A stretch of 64,000 bases of DNA from Rhizomys pruinosus (GCA_009823505.1 VZQC01012376.1:2005545-2069544), one strand, 5' to 3'; positions 44,279 to 56,380 are shown, numbered from the stretch's first letter. Notes: generated by a model from the sequence alone, not told the origin. Numbers and translations are program-made.

Positions 44279-44482
44279 AAATTAACTCATTTTCTTTGTA
44301 GAAAGAAAAAGCCCCTTTTCTCTGGTTGCCTTATACATTTTCCTGCCCCCCTCCCCCAGTCCTCAGCCTTTTTAAATGTTTTTGATGGTAGGTGGGGATG
44401 TTTCTTTTTATGGATCTTGTTGTTTCCTGCACTCAAGATTGTCTCTCATTAATCCTGAAAAAAAAAACTCAGCTGTCATTTC

Positions 44483-45048
44483 TTTTTTAATTTTTTATTG
44501 ACGTTTTGTGCATTTCATATAAAACGTCTTAATCATCTTTATACCCCGTCCCCCATCCACACCCCCTAGAAACACTCACCCACGGTTTCATGCATTCTGT
44601 CATATATGTTAAAGCCTATGGAATCAAGTTAGTGTACGTAGACGTCCTTCAGTGCAAGTTCACCACTGGGAAGACTAGCTCTCATAGTTTTGGAGGACAC
44701 TATGCAAGCCTCTAAGGGAGAACATCAATCAGTGGTCTCATCTCAGCTTGAAAGCCTAACAATCACAACAATGACTGGCACAGCAAACTACATGTGTGCA
44801 GTAGTGGCACTTTATCTTGGGGTGGGCTACCTAGTTGGACTTAAAGGGCACTTTATGGGAGGGATTCATATGTGGCACTGTAAATACACATGGCTGGAGA
44901 GGTCGTAGATCTTAGAGAAAACCCTAAGGTTGTCACATCTCTAGACAAACATAATTCGTTACTATATGCTAGATATAGATTCTTATATTTACAGACAAGT
45001 ATGCCAATCACCATTCATCAAAGAATATTCTTTTGTGTCAGCTACCCT
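44483..45048 (-). mobile_element. L1 3' end with inverted 5' part
   Basis: 44,488-44,690 matches 48,345-48,545 in the same orientation ('cttaatcatctttatacccc', 'attctgtcatatatgttaaa'). 44,700-45,048 instead matches the reverse complement of about 49,140-49,480 ('acagcaaactacatgtgtgc', 'agacaagtatgccaatcacc'). One L1 insertion whose 5' portion is flipped and whose middle is missing, the known twin-priming outcome. Confidence 0.75.
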
Positions 45049-45365
45049 TTCTTTGAAGATAACCGCTTCTCCTAATATTACTAGTTTTCCTCTGGAATTC
45101 CAAAGAGATGCACTATAGGCTTTGTATTTATTCCTTAATCTATTTCTACACTTCCATCTCTATAAACTGCTTTCAGAGTAACTTATTTTTTTTCCTTAAA
45201 AAATAGAAATAAAGACAGGTTAAGAAAAGGAAAGCACTCTGAGGATGGGAGCGGCAGATGAGCTGGGGAATGGCTAACGCTCAAAAAGCCAAGACCGGTT
45301 TCTATTTTCTTTAGCTCTTTGTCCTGTTTTTACAGATTCTCTTTTAAACCATATTTAATATTATA
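45049..45365. other. Unique sequence
   Basis: Nothing recognised beyond a T/A-rich stretch at 45,185-45,215. Confidence 0.4.
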
Positions 45366-45725
45366 GTTTGAGCATGGAATGTCCCCCATGGGCTCATGGT
45401 TTGAACACCTGTTCCTCCCGTAGTGACACTATTGGGGCAGGTGGTGAAAGCTTTGGGAGGCAGGGCCTGGCTGGAGAAAGGCAGCTTCCGGGAGGGTCCC
45501 TTCGAAGGCTATGCGGGTCTCTATTCCCCCGGACTCTTTCCTGTTTCCCATGAGGTAGAGAGCTTCCTCCACCATATGGCCCACTGCCATGATGCTCTGC
45601 CAAGCTCGTGGGGACAAGCACTGCTGGGCTGACCCCTCCAACCCATGAGCCAAAGCAAACAATTCCTCTCTTCAAGTTGTTATCAAGTGTTTCGGACACA
45701 GTACCACAAAGGAAGCTAACAAATA
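45366..45725 (+). repeat. MaLR/URR-like interspersed repeat, nearly full length
   Basis: 'agtttgagcatggaatgtcc', 'ggcagggcctggctggagaa', 'catgagccaaagcaaacaat', ending 'aaggaagctaacaaatac'. The architecture recalls MaLR LTRs, while the terminal motif recalls rodent hAT elements. Family left open. Confidence 0.6.
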
Positions 45726-45750
45726 CAACGCACGGTCTAGACCATCTGTT

Positions 45751-45752
<2 letters not shown>

Positions 45753-45798
<46 letters not shown>

Positions 45799-45882
45799 TT
45801 TTTGGTCTTTTTGAGACAGGGTCTCCCTGTAGCCCCAGCTGGCCTGGAACTCCCGCTGTAGACCAGGCTGGTCTTGAACTCA
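45753..45882 (-). mobile_element. 5'-truncated B1 with (TTTA)n tail
   Basis: A TTTA run (45,750-45,802) joins antisense B1 that stops at 'ggtcttgaactc'. Target-site duplication 'atctgttat' at 45,744-45,752 and 45,883-45,891. Confidence 0.93.
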
Positions 45883-45891
45883 ATCTGTTAT

Positions 45892-46464
45892 GTTTTTAAG
45901 TATGTACAGATTTGTTATGCATAAGAGCTCTTCAGTTAATAGATTTTGGAAAAGTCGTTCTACTTTTTAATAATGCCTTTTTTTTTTTTTTTGTCAGTGC
46001 TTTTCAGCCTCTAATGATTTTTTCTGCCCTAACACATGCAAATCAAACCTTATGGGAACTGATGTTTTTACATTGGAATTTAAGGAAAAGGCACATTACC
46101 AGTTACTCAATCTGATAATTTCCGATGAGACTACCCTGCAGTAACCTTTTCTGTAAAGGGCAAGATAGTGAATATTTCAGACTTTGTGAGCAATGCAGGG
46201 TATGCTGTCACCATTTAACTGCCTTCACAGTAAAAAAGGAACCAAAGACAATTTGTAAATGACCAAGTATAGCTGTATTCTGATAAAATTTTGTTTATGA
46301 AAACAAGTGGGCTCCAGTTTCTGAATCCTGGTATGGGAAATTTGAATTTGTCTTCAAGTTTGGATGAATCAAAATATTTGCACAGCAGTCATTGCAACCA
46401 AGAAAGAAAGAGATGATGTCTCTGCTTCTTTTGCTGCTTATAATTGTGCTATTTTCAGAAGGCT
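45892..46464. other. Unique sequence
   Basis: T17 run at about 45,978-45,992. No exon recognised. Confidence 0.4.
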
Positions 46465-46954
46465 TTGTATTAGTTACTTTTCTGTTGTGATAAAACACGG
46501 TGACCAATGGAACTTATAGAGGGCACAGTTTATTTAGCCTACAGTTCCAAAGGGGCAAGAGTCCATCATGGCAGGGAGGCATGGTGGCAGATGGGGTAGA
46601 AAAAGGATAGCTTTGCGCAGTGGCAGTATCGTAGCCAATGAGGTTTATCCAAGGTGCGATTATTGCTAATTGAAAACTTTTCCCAATACCCCGCCGTGAC
46701 GACTTGAAATATAGTCAGCATTGGCAATTAAAAAAAAAAAGGAATATTCACATATTCAAGCAGGCACAGGAAGTAGAGAGCAACTGGAGATCTGTCAAGG
46801 CTTAAGAACTTTCCAAGCCGGTCCCAGTGACATACTTCCTCCAACATGGCCACACTTTCCAAGACCTCCCCAAACAGTGCCACCAACTGGGGACAAAATG
46901 TCCAAATAATTGATGCTTATGGGGGACATTCTCATTAAAACCACCACAGGCTTG
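46465..46954 (-). mobile_element. URR1/RCHARR-like DNA element split by a U4 copy
   Basis: 'tattagttacttttctgttg', 'tgataaaacacggtgaccaa', 'gtttatttagcctacagttc' up to 46,608, then 'gcaggcacaggaagtagaga' ... 'gacatacttcctccaacatg' and 'taaaaccaccacag'. The U4 insertion separates the halves. Confidence 0.65.
46609..46740 (+). pseudogene. U4 spliceosomal snRNA retropseudogene
   Basis: Starts 'agctttgcgcagtggcagta' and holds 121 bases collinear with vertebrate U4 snRNA, including the 5' stem-loop, 'tgctaattgaaaac' and 'cccaataccccgccgtgacg'. About four substitutions, two of them the C-to-T/G-to-A type ('tccaaggtgcg' for 'tccgaggcgcg'). It stops at the Sm-site region 'ggcaatt' and continues as A11, so the 3' stem-loop is lost. 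No snRNA promoter elements precede it, since it sits inside a DNA transposon relic. A short 'aaaaagga' occurs on both sides, a possible target repeat. Confidence 0.96.
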
Positions 46955-47570
46955 AGGCATTATTATTTTGCCTTAAAATGTTTGCCTGTGTTCCAATATT
47001 ATTATTATATGAAGATTGGAAAATACTCATAACCCCCTAAACATTGAAAATTGATCAAGAAAACTATGTAAAAGAAACCTAGCTAAACAAAGCTTTGTTG
47101 TGCTGCATTTTCTGTATATACTATGTTTCAGTACTAGGTGTTTATTCACTTTCAGGTTGTTTTTACACCAGGCTTGTATTTATTGCTCAATTATATGATA
47201 TATTTAACCTGTGATGATTGAATTTCTTCTACGGATATGCAAAAACGTTATTATTTTCTGTATTAAAATTATTGGGAAAAAATAAAATTATTGGGACTAT
47301 GTATTCCTTCATTTCATTGAAATTGCTAATTGAGGGCCAGAAGTTCTTCCTTTTTTTTAACATCTCCAATTTTTGGAAGGCTCTTTTGCCATACTCTTAT
47401 GTTTGTATATCATTAAACACATTTATGTTCTTTTTTCAGTGATTCTGATACTTGCAACTTTTTTGAATGTAATTTTACAAAAAATTTTTATTTTTTGCTT
47501 ATGGTAACATTTCCCCTTAAAAGGTTTGTCATATTTTGAATGCCTGGTCATTCAAATATTTTCTTTGAGA
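46955..47570. other. Unique AT-rich sequence
   Basis: Nothing recognised. Confidence 0.4.
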
Positions 47571-47734
47571 TAGGTGTGTGTGTGTGTTTGGGTGTGTGGT
47601 ATATGTGTATGTATGGGTTTGTGTTGCATGTATGTGTGTGGATCCCTGCAGTTGGTGATGATGCTTGGCCTTTTCTACATGCAGCCCTTCTTTCTATTAG
47701 TCTGCCACTCTTATCTTAGCCAAAATGGCCCCAC

Positions 47735-47870
47735 AAGAGGCTGGACATAGAGGACATGGGATATTGAATTTTCAGCCTCCAAAGTTGTGAGCTAGATAAA
47801 TCTCTTTCTTTTTTAAGTGTCCAACTTCAGATACGTTATTATAGCAACAGAAAAAATGGACTATGACACA
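47735..47870 (+). repeat. MaLR-type LTR 3' end
   Basis: 'ttttcagcctccaaagttgt', 'gagctagataaatctctttc' and 'attatagcaacagaaaaaat' followed by 'ggactatgacac' follow the 3' end of mammalian MLT/MST LTRs. Confidence 0.7.
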
Positions 47871-47972
47871 TTCCAAAGTCCTTCAAAGTAAAATCTTTGA
47901 AATAGACATTTTGGGGACATATTGTGTCAATGATAGCCCATAACTGTTTGAACTGTTTGAAGGAAACCTTGC

Positions 47973-48175
<203 letters not shown>

Positions 48176-48304
48176 GATACAGGGTCTCCTTGAACCTACA
48201 GCTGGCATGGAACTCACTCTATAGACCAAACTGGCCTCACCTCCTCTGCCTCTGCCTCCCAAGTGGAGTTCTGGGATTAAAGGCATGTGCTACCATACCT
48301 AGCT
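48176..48304 (-). mobile_element. B1 SINE
   Basis: 'gatacagggtctccttgaac' ... 'taaaggcatgtgctaccata'. Its 3' tail faces the pyrimidine tract. Confidence 0.88.
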
Positions 48305-48341
48305 TGCAGTTAGGCATTCTATGGGGGTTATCTTCCTATAA

Positions 48342-49490
48342 TTTATTTAATTAAAGATTTTTAATCGAATTTTTGTGTATCTCATACATAACATCTTAAT
48401 CATCTTTATACTCCTTCCCCATCTGCACCCTCCCATAGCCCGCCCCATAAATCCATTCTGTCATTTATGCTAAGGCCTATCAAGTCAAGTTAGTATTCTC
48501 TGATGTGCTTCAGTGATGCATCCTCTGGGTCTAGTCACCCTAGCTAGAGTCACTCCCTTGAAGAGGACCAGCTCTTCAACACCTAGCAGTGATCATCTGC
48601 CCAGTAGTTCTTTGGATAGAATTGAGCATCTCTCCATTCCCACAGTTCTCTGCTGGGTTTTTGTCTGCTTGTGTTTGCATGGATTTTGTGAATGCTGTCA
48701 CCCTTGCTGTAAGTTCATATGCACACAGTCCCAGAGCCTGTTTAAGACTCTGTGTCCATATGGCCACGCACCTTGTCCCCTGGCTCTTACAATCTTTCTG
48801 CCCCCTCTTCTGCAATGGTCCCTGATCCCTGAGTGGGTGAAGTTTAGTATAGGAGTCCCGTCCAAGCACCCACACTCTGCAGACTCTTCTCTGTGCTTGG
48901 CCATCTGTGGCCCTTTGTGTTCATTGCCCTTTGTTGCTCAAGGGAGTTTCATGATGAGATGCAAAACATCAATACAAGTATTTAAAAAAAAAGAAAAGAA
49001 AGATGCTTCAGTATTCCTTCTATCCCTTGTTCCACTAAGTTCCGTGAACCTTAGGTGTAGAGGTTCCATTGTAGATGTGTCACCTAGGGTTGGGCATTTC
49101 ACAGATACATAATCTCTGTTTGTGACCAGTTGTGGAAATTTGTAAAAGTCTCTGTTGCAAAAGAAGCTTATTTGATGCGTGGTGATCGGCATACTTCTCT
49201 GTAAAGATAAGGATCCATATTTAGCACATACTAAGAGATGACATTTGTCTAGCGATGTGACAGGCTTGGGGTTTTCTCTAAGCTCTATGACATCTCCAGC
49301 TATATGTATTGGCTATGTTTATGGTACCACACATGAGTGGGGTTAAAGTCCAATTAGGTAGCTGTTTATTAACCTGAAGATAAAACTGCCACTGCTGCCC
49401 CAATACAGTTTGCTGTGCTGGTTATGATTATTGGACCTTAAAGCTGGGGTTGGAGCATTGATTGTTCTTCCTTAGCAGCTTGCATAGTAT
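48342..49490 (-). mobile_element. L1 3' UTR region, 5'-truncated
   Basis: Minus-sense 3' end at 48,342. The body contains 'tgaatgctgtcacccttgct', 'gtaagttcatatgcacacag', 'tggctcttacaatctttctg', words typical of rodent L1 3' UTRs read antisense. The right part (49,140-49,480) is shared, inverted, with 44,700-45,048. The 199-codon plus-strand frame (48,513-49,112) is antisense to this element and not a gene. Confidence 0.75.
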
Positions 49491-49960
49491 TCTCCCAAAC
49501 TGAGCACTAGCCTTCAGGGAGGTGGCTTCAAGTCCCTTCCAGCTCCAGTGCTTCAAGTCCTCTGTCTTCAGCAATAGGGTCTTATCTTCAAGCTCTTAGA
49601 GACAGTCAAGGGCTGTGTAACTTGGGGGGGGGGTGTCTTGGACTACCCTGATCAACAGGGAGGCATCTCCTGTCAGGCACTATTTCTCGTTATATAGTCT
49701 TCAGCTATACACAGAGACTCATGCAGAAATATTATATGTGTAATTTTTCATATTATTTTGAACTAATATGTTTCCCTCTGATGTGTTACACCAGTGAGGC
49801 ATTATTTCTCTTCTTTCTCTCTCTGTATAACTCTCACTCCTCCCTTTCCAGTTAAAGAAACCCATTAAAGTAGCCTCCATTTCCCCAGTTCCCCCATGAT
49901 CATACCTGTCTCCTATGCTCCCCGTCTCCCTTCTTCCTTTGATACCCAGAGCTATTCAAT
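49491..49960. other. Unique sequence
   Basis: Nothing recognised. G10 run near 49,625. Confidence 0.4.
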
Positions 49961-49964
49961 ATCC

Positions 49965-50170
49965 TTACTTTCCTTCTCCTTCTCTTCCTCTTCCCCTTCC
50001 TCTTCTTCCTTCTCTTCTTCTTCCTCTTTTAGACAAGTTCTTCCTGTAGTTCTAGCTGGCCTGGAACTCGCTATATAGACCAGGCTGGCTTTGATCTCGG
50101 AGATTCACCTGCCTTGGCCTCTGCTTCCTAAGTGCTGGGGTTGCCGAGTGTACCACCATGCCCCCCCCCC
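49965..50170 (-). repeat. CT-rich tract plus antisense B1
   Basis: (CTT)n-like 49,965-50,030, then 'agctggcctggaactcgcta', 'gaccaggctggctttgatct', ending in C10. Confidence 0.88.
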
Positions 50171-50685
50171 TTGTTCAGTTCTTAACCCTGTTGCATCCTG
50201 GGGGTTTATACATGGGATCTCTTCCACAGCTTCTGACCGTGGTATGTGACATAAGAATTGTCTCCTGTCCCTTCTATTTTGATCACTAAAATAGATTTCT
50301 AGGCTATAAAGTAGGCATGGGCCCTAGGGGCAACCCTGTTTTTTCCTACCTCTTTGGATCCTTGCTTTCCTGTCACTTCAGGGCTCTGAAGATCTCCCTG
50401 GTTTCCTGTAACTGCCATCATAAATTCATATATACACTCATAATACACAGTGTATATAAATATATATGCACATGTATGTATAGGTCATGTATGCATTTAC
50501 CTTTTAGAAATTCAGTAACTCAATATTTTGTACAGATTTCCCTTGGCCCTCTAGTCTCCTATATTACTGGCACTGGGAGTCTGCATTCTGGTTCTTCAAA
50601 TATTCCCATGCCCTGTCAGACACTGAGTCAAGAGTAAACTCTCATAGAGGAAGAGGGGAATGCTTCCTAATTCTCCTTATCTCCC
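50171..50685. other. Unique sequence
   Basis: Nothing recognised; the 106-codon plus frame at 50,317-50,637 has no motif. Confidence 0.4.
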
Positions 50686-50689
50686 CTGT

Positions 50690-51440
50690 GTTGAGGCAAG
50701 CTTTAGACAGGTTAAATTTAGCAGAATTTATTTGAGCAAAGAATTATTCATGAGTCAGTTAGCAGCCTGAACCAGCGGAGGTTCCGGGAGTTCCACTCTG
50801 CAATGTGGGCAGAGCTCATAGCTGGGGAAGTGAGGTGACATTCAGGAGCAGCCTGGATGGTGACAGCCCACAATGTTTCTTATTTGGCAAGGCCTGATTG
50901 GTTGGCAGCCTGTAACTGGCTGAGGCTCAGAGCCTATGATTTTCTGAGACTCAGGTATTTGTTACTAGAATCACTCTTAAGTTAGGTTGCAGTTTGTTTA
51001 TACAGAAAGAAGGAGGCAGAGAGAAGTTGCTGTGATTCAAAGTACAGATGCAACTTTCTGCCAGATTTCGTTTAGTTTAACACTTGGTATATTGTGTGGA
51101 CTTCATGGGTGGGCTGAGATGACTACCTTCACACTTTAAAAAAATTTTTTATTTATTTCTGTATGCGTATGAATGTACTGTCTGCATGTAGGTTTGTGCA
51201 CCCGTGTTGTGTAATGCTGCGGAGGCCAGAAGAGGGTATCGGATTCCCCTGGAACTGAAGTTCTCCTGGAATTGGAGTTTCAGACGGTTCTCAGCTGCCA
51301 TGTGGGTGCTGGGGATCGAACCCGGGTCCTCTGTAAGAGTGGTCGGCGCTCTTAACTGCTAGGCCATCTCTCCAGCTCCTACCTTCACACTTTTATACTG
51401 GTTTAGAAATGTTCCTGCTGAATTGGAAGGGACACTGGAA
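50690..51440 (-). repeat. ERVL/MLT2-like LTR, interrupted by a SINE
   Basis: 'agcagaatttatttgagcaa', 'agaattattcatgagtcagt', 'ccactctgcaatgtgggcag', 'gctggggaagtgaggtgaca', 'caaggcctgattggttggca' follow the antisense of an old ERVL LTR. Its continuation after 51,393 is split off by the SINE at 51,138. Family from memory. No viral gene is present. Confidence 0.5.
51138..51378 (-). mobile_element. Young B2-like SINE, duplicated-core subfamily
   Basis: Doubled core. Perfect 15-bp target-site duplication 'ctaccttcacacttt' at 51,123-51,137 and 51,379-51,393. Confidence 0.97.
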
Positions 51441-52485
51441 GCTGTTCTTCAGCTGATTAAGGTGTGGTATCATCCCACTTTTAGCTCATTCCCTAAGCAA
51501 GGAGTTCCAGAAGCAGTCACAGAGGGTTGCAGGTGGCCCTGGAATGCTGGTCATATGGAATGGGCTGTGGACATGCTTTAGAGATGTTCTGTCCTGTTGC
51601 ATGGCTGGGCATGGCCTTCTTGCTTGGGGCACTCATGCTGTGAAGGCTGAGGCAGAGGATATCCAGGGATGACAACATAGCCTCCTCCCCAGTTGCCTCC
51701 ACGTACATTAGAATAAATTTAAGAAATGATGGTTATGAGTGATAACAAATAAAGCTTAGTCCTTCCTTGCAAGAAGAAAGCACAGCGTAGGATTCTCATG
51801 TCATCTGGTTATTGCTGAAGGTCAGCGTGCATGCAGGTGCATAATATAGCATGCATAATTTAGCAGGGGATGCTTCTCTGTCAGCAGAAGGATGTAGGCT
51901 GCTCAGCAAGCAGAGTGCATTATGCGTCACCTTTGTTACCCTTTGATTAAAATTCTGTCTTAGGACTGTGGGAGGAGGTTAGTGGTGATCCGTATTGGCA
52001 TCCAACTTCATTTGTCATCCAGCTGCTACCTCCTAACTGAGAACTTGAGACAATGTGGTTTGATTTGGTAGTTATCCTGGACAGGGAATTGATCTATTCT
52101 TACTAATGGAAAGTGCATGTTTTGAAGTGGGAAATAATGGAATCTCTTCTGCCCTTAAATAGAATTTCACATTGACAGTGGGTGAAATGTGGACAGATGA
52201 TGCGATCAGGGCCTAGTAGTATGTGACAAGAGGATGTGCCAAATGGCCAAGGTATTCGGTAAAATTCTGTGCTTAGAATATTCAGGTATGAGTTTGTTTT
52301 TGTTTAACACATACAGGCAATGAAAGTAGATCTGTACAGAACAAAGGTACAGAACATTGTGTTAGGTGGGTAGTCAACTAGTCTCTTCTCTGCCCAAAGT
52401 TTCTATTCATAATCTCATCAGTTACTGCCATTTGAAAGTATAAGTATTATATTTCTTTAGTTTATATCTTTATTATTATTATTAT
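51441..52485. other. Unique sequence
   Basis: About 1 kb, no repeat recognised. Confidence 0.4.
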
Positions 52486-52487
52486 TT

Positions 52488-52702
52488 TCATTTTATTTTA
52501 TGTATATGAGTGTATTGCCTGCATCTATGGAAGCGCACCCATGTCTTGCGATGCCCACAGAGTCAGAAGAGGGTGTTTGATTCTCCTGGAACTGGATTTA
52601 CAGATGGTTATTACCTGCCATGTGAGTGCTGGGGATTGAATCCAGGTCTTATGCAAGAGCAACCAGTGCTCTTAACTGCTGAGCCATTTTTCCCAGGCCC
52701 TC
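52488..52702 (-). repeat. B2/B3-group SINE
   Basis: 'cacagagtcagaagagggtg', 'gccatgtgagtgctggggat', 'tgcaagagcaaccagtgctc', 'gctgagccatttttcccagg'. Confidence 0.9.
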
Positions 52703-52802
52703 TCTATTATATCTTATCTCCCTGTTTTCCAAAAAGGACAACTCAACAATAACGAATTCACATCAAAGTTATGAGATAAATTAAGAAATTATTTGCATTT
52801 CC

Positions 52803-52960
52803 ATTGTGTGTGTGCGTGTGCGTGTGCGTGTGTAAATCAGAAGACAGCCTCCAACTAATTACCCTTGCATTTTGAGACAGGGTCTCACACTAGCATGGGG
52901 CTCCCTCATTAGGTCAAGCAGGCTGACCATGGGCCTCAGGACATAATTTACAAAGCCATT
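52803..52960 (-). repeat. B4-type SINE fragment
   Basis: A GTGTGC run, then 'ttgagacagggtctcacact' and 'attaggtcaagcaggctgac'. The head is missing. Confidence 0.6.
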
Positions 52961-53845
52961 TGATTATGTTGCCATCTGACCAAAATTGGCAAAAATAAAG
53001 TCAGTGAATCCTTTGCTCTTATAGGTAGTTATTATAAACTTTTAAACTCGATGCTGCCTGACTTGGCTGTTCTCTTAACGCACATCTGTTGCACTGCTAT
53101 TGTGTACCAAGTGCTTGCTGGTACTGGGAAGAAGTCGCATGAAGACACAGCTGATTTATATTTAAAATTTTAGACATTATTGGAGAAGACTTAATATCCA
53201 GTGAAAGGTCAATTACTGGTGAGTCAGAGTTTGTTTGTCTTTCAGATGGTTCTTGAACCCAGCCACCACTGATTCTGGGACGTGCTTTATGGTAGGTGAT
53301 AAATGAAGTTTACTATAGTAGACATTTATCGATTTTTAACTGATGTATTTTGTTGCAGGAATACTGTTAAAACTGACTTACCCTCTGTAGATATCAGGAA
53401 ATTAAAAATAGTGTTTTTGAGTGCAGATTTTTCTTGTTAGTAAATATCCATCAAAGACAGCTAGAGGAATACAATTAAGCACTGGGCTGGTTTATTTGAA
53501 ACTCTGCCATTTTTAGCACATTAATTTCCAGAAAAAGGAGAGATCAGATTCAAGATAATCAGATTTAGATTAAATGTTAGCTTGCATTACCTAGTTCTTT
53601 TAATTTAGAAGACTTAAAATTGATTGTAATAAAATGTGTGGCTAATGACATATTTTTAGAAATGACCTTGTTTTCTACAGTGTCCATATATTATGGAGAG
53701 CAAAACCCAGTATTATCCATAATTAAAATGACAGATTGGAGACTCAGCACAGCCTGATGACTAGTTATTCCTTGATTCAGAATTTTAATTTATTTTCTAA
53801 ATTATTAACTATACACCAGTTAGAAGAGTTCTTTTTATTCTATTT
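52961..53845. other. Unique AT-rich sequence
   Basis: About 880 bp, no recent repeat. No exon recognised. Confidence 0.4.
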
Positions 53846-53849
53846 TATT

Positions 53850-53938
53850 TTATTTTTCTGCTACTGGGATTCAACCCAGAGCCTTGTACATGGTAGTCAA
53901 GGTTTGTACCAGAGCTGTAGCCTCTGTGAGCTTGCTTC
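53850..53938 (-). repeat. ID-type SINE, diverged
   Basis: 'gctactgggattcaaccca', 'gagccttgtacatggtagtc', 'accagagctgtagcctc'. Confidence 0.6.
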
Positions 53939-53979
53939 GTTTTTTTTTAAAGGCTAATTTAATTAAATTTAGTTTAATT

Positions 53980-54198
53980 TAATTATTTTATTTTATACTT
54001 GCATGAGTATATTGCCTGCATCTATGTAAGTGCACCCATGTCATGCAATGCCTGCAGAGGTCAGAAGAGGGTGGTGGATTACCCTTGAACTGGAGTTAGG
54101 GAATGTTCTTACCACCATGTGGGTGCTAGGAACCGAACCCAGGTCCCCTGCAAGAAAGCCAGTACTCTTAACCACTGAGCTACCTCTCCATCCCTAAC
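53980..54198 (-). repeat. B2/B3-group SINE
   Basis: 'tgcagaggtcagaagagggt', 'ccaccatgtgggtgctagga', 'aaccactgagctacctctcc'. Confidence 0.9.
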
Positions 54199-54289
54199 TT
54201 GGATTCTTAACAAAACATTATAGAGGATATGGACAAGAAAATATGTTGTCGCTACTCAAGAACTAAAGCACGAGGAGGAGCTTTAAAAT

Positions 54290-54410
54290 TTTTTCTTATT
54301 TAAAAAACATCTTGCCATCTTTGCCATTGGAAGGAGTACAGTTCAGTGGCTCAGGGTACGATCAACCATCACCACCCTCTGCTAGAGACACTTTTAGGAC
54401 TGTAATCTTA
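54290..54410 (-). repeat. Old L1/HAL1-type fragment
   Basis: 'gagtacagttcagtggctca' and 'acgatcaaccatcaccaccc' recall the antisense 3' end of ancient L1M/HAL1 elements. Confidence 0.45.
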
Positions 54411-54808
54411 GCCTTGGTCCTTTTGAGGCCTAGTGCTCTATCGTTTCCTTATGGAAAGGTGATTTCACAGGTTTCGCAGGTCTTTAACTAGTGAGGTGGT
54501 GTGGAGAAGCTGGGAGAACAGAAGAGAGTGGGGGTGGGGAAGGTTCATCAATAGGTCTAAGTTGCAGTTGATGGGAGCAAGAAGCCTGGGCTGACAGAGG
54601 AGGCGGTGTGTATAACAAGCATATTCTGTATATTCCTAAAAATTAGATGGAAGGATGTGGCAAGCTTTTACCACAAAGAATGGTAAGTGTTTAAGGAACT
54701 GGCTATGCCAAACCTGATTAAATATTATACATGTATTTATGGAGGCATCTCTTGTTACTTTGACAATATGTACGATTTCTATGTTTGCGTATATCAGTTA
54801 AAATAAAT
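54411..54808. other. Unique sequence
   Basis: Nothing recognised. Confidence 0.4.
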
Positions 54809-54810
54809 GT

Positions 54811-54962
54811 ATTAGCTGGGTATGGTGGTGCATGCCTGTCATCCCAGCAATTCAGAGGCAGAGGCAGGCAGGTCTCTATGAGCTCGAGGCCAGCCTGGTC
54901 TACATAGAGAGTTCCAGGCCGGCTGTGGCTGCAAAGAACAAATGAAACAAACAAACCAAAAA
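54811..54962 (+). mobile_element. B1 SINE
   Basis: 'tagctgggtatggtggtgca', 'ggcagaggcaggcaggtctc', 'gagagttccaggccggctgt', with a decayed 'accctgtctc'. Confidence 0.92.
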
Positions 54963-55037
54963 GGATGTGGTTTTGTTTGTTTCAAGCGGGGACTTATTTG
55001 CTTAATGAATTGATTTTATTTACTTTATTTTACTTTG

Positions 55038-55158
55038 GTGTTTAGTGAAAGGATCTCACATAGGCCATGTTGACACTGAACTCACTATGCTGAAAGTGAC
55101 CTTTGTACTCCAGAGTACTGGGATTGAAGGTGTTCACTGCCACGCCCAGCTAACCTCA
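55038..55158 (-). repeat. Old B1-type SINE
   Basis: 'aggatctcacataggccatg', 'actccagagtactgggattg', 'ttcactgccacgcccagct'. Confidence 0.68.
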
Positions 55159-56380
55159 TCCATTTTAAAGGGCTCAGGATCTACCCACTTTCTTTGTCCA
55201 GGGATCTTCTTCACACACCGACACTCCCTAGTCCTTAGGGCCTTCTGCCAGGATTCCTCCTCATTCCCTGATACTTCAAGGAGTTCTCACCTCTCCTCTC
55301 GGGGCATTTGCCAGCTGTCCTGATGGCATCAAGAAGGGGCAGGCGAGAGGTGACTTCAGACTGCCTGTGCAGCCATGGCTTGGGATCAGGGGTGAACCTT
55401 CGGCCATGCCTGTTGTATCCTACTATTTAAGATTTCTAAATTGATGGGACATGGGAGAATTATTTCAGGATTACTGATTAATAGACACCAGAAATTACTA
55501 AAGGATTCTGGCTTTAGGAATCCGGTCAGGGGCCCATCAGGGATCATTTTGTTCCTTCTCTGGAGTCTGGGTTGTTCTGTTCAATGGATGATGGGAAGGT
55601 CTGGCTATCAAGTGGGCAGCATGTCGGTGGCTCTCACGAATGGACTAATAGGCATCAGCTGAACATGATAACCGACTTATTCCTTCCTGTGTGTTCACTT
55701 TAGGCACCTTACTTTTTTGTTCATCTGAGTCATTTTTTTCAAAGTTCATTTAGAATAGCAGCTTGCTTAAACATGGTAAATCCAACCTCAGGATGTTCGT
55801 AACAGGAGTCTAACCAAGCAGAGGTCTTTAGTCACCTGGCATAAGCAGTTTCTCCGCTAACAACATGATTGTAAGTCCCCCAGTGTGCATAATCTGTTAA
55901 CAACTATGTTGAGCCCCTCTTCCAGCCCAGCCCAGGCTGTCCTAGGGGCCAAGGAGTTGTTTATGTTTGCCTGCATAGTCCTGATATTGGTTCAGGGAGG
56001 TGAGATTTGGGGACAATAGTGGTGAAATTTTGAAGAAAGGACTGAAGAGATTTTAATGTGATTTTTTGCTTTATATTTCTCAAGGAAAAATGCTTTCTTC
56101 TTTTCTCTATTGGGTGAAGGTGAGTGCTGTAACTGGATTAGAGATCTCTCAGCACTCTGCTGGCCCACAGCAGGATTTTGAAGATTTGGAAGGTTAATCA
56201 GTTTGGTGAGCCCCATAGACATTTCTTCTTTTGGAATTTACCTCTGTACACAGAAGGGACAGGTGGTGACGTCAGCACCCTGGCTCTGTTCATTGGCAGC
56301 AGGAGACATATCCGAACCTCATCACTTGTGGTCTGAGCACTGTCCCACCTCCTTTAGAGACTTTGGGCATGCTGAGAATT
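55159..56380. other. Unique sequence
   Basis: About 1.2 kb without recent repeats. Frames of 73-92 codons have no motif. Confidence 0.4.

Noticed and set aside
48513..49112. 199-codon plus-strand open frame, one of the longest in the window
   Set aside because: It is antisense to an L1 3' UTR and its sequence is explained by that element.
50690..51440. Possible intact endogenous retrovirus
   Set aside because: Only LTR-like sequence is present; no internal coding region is visible.
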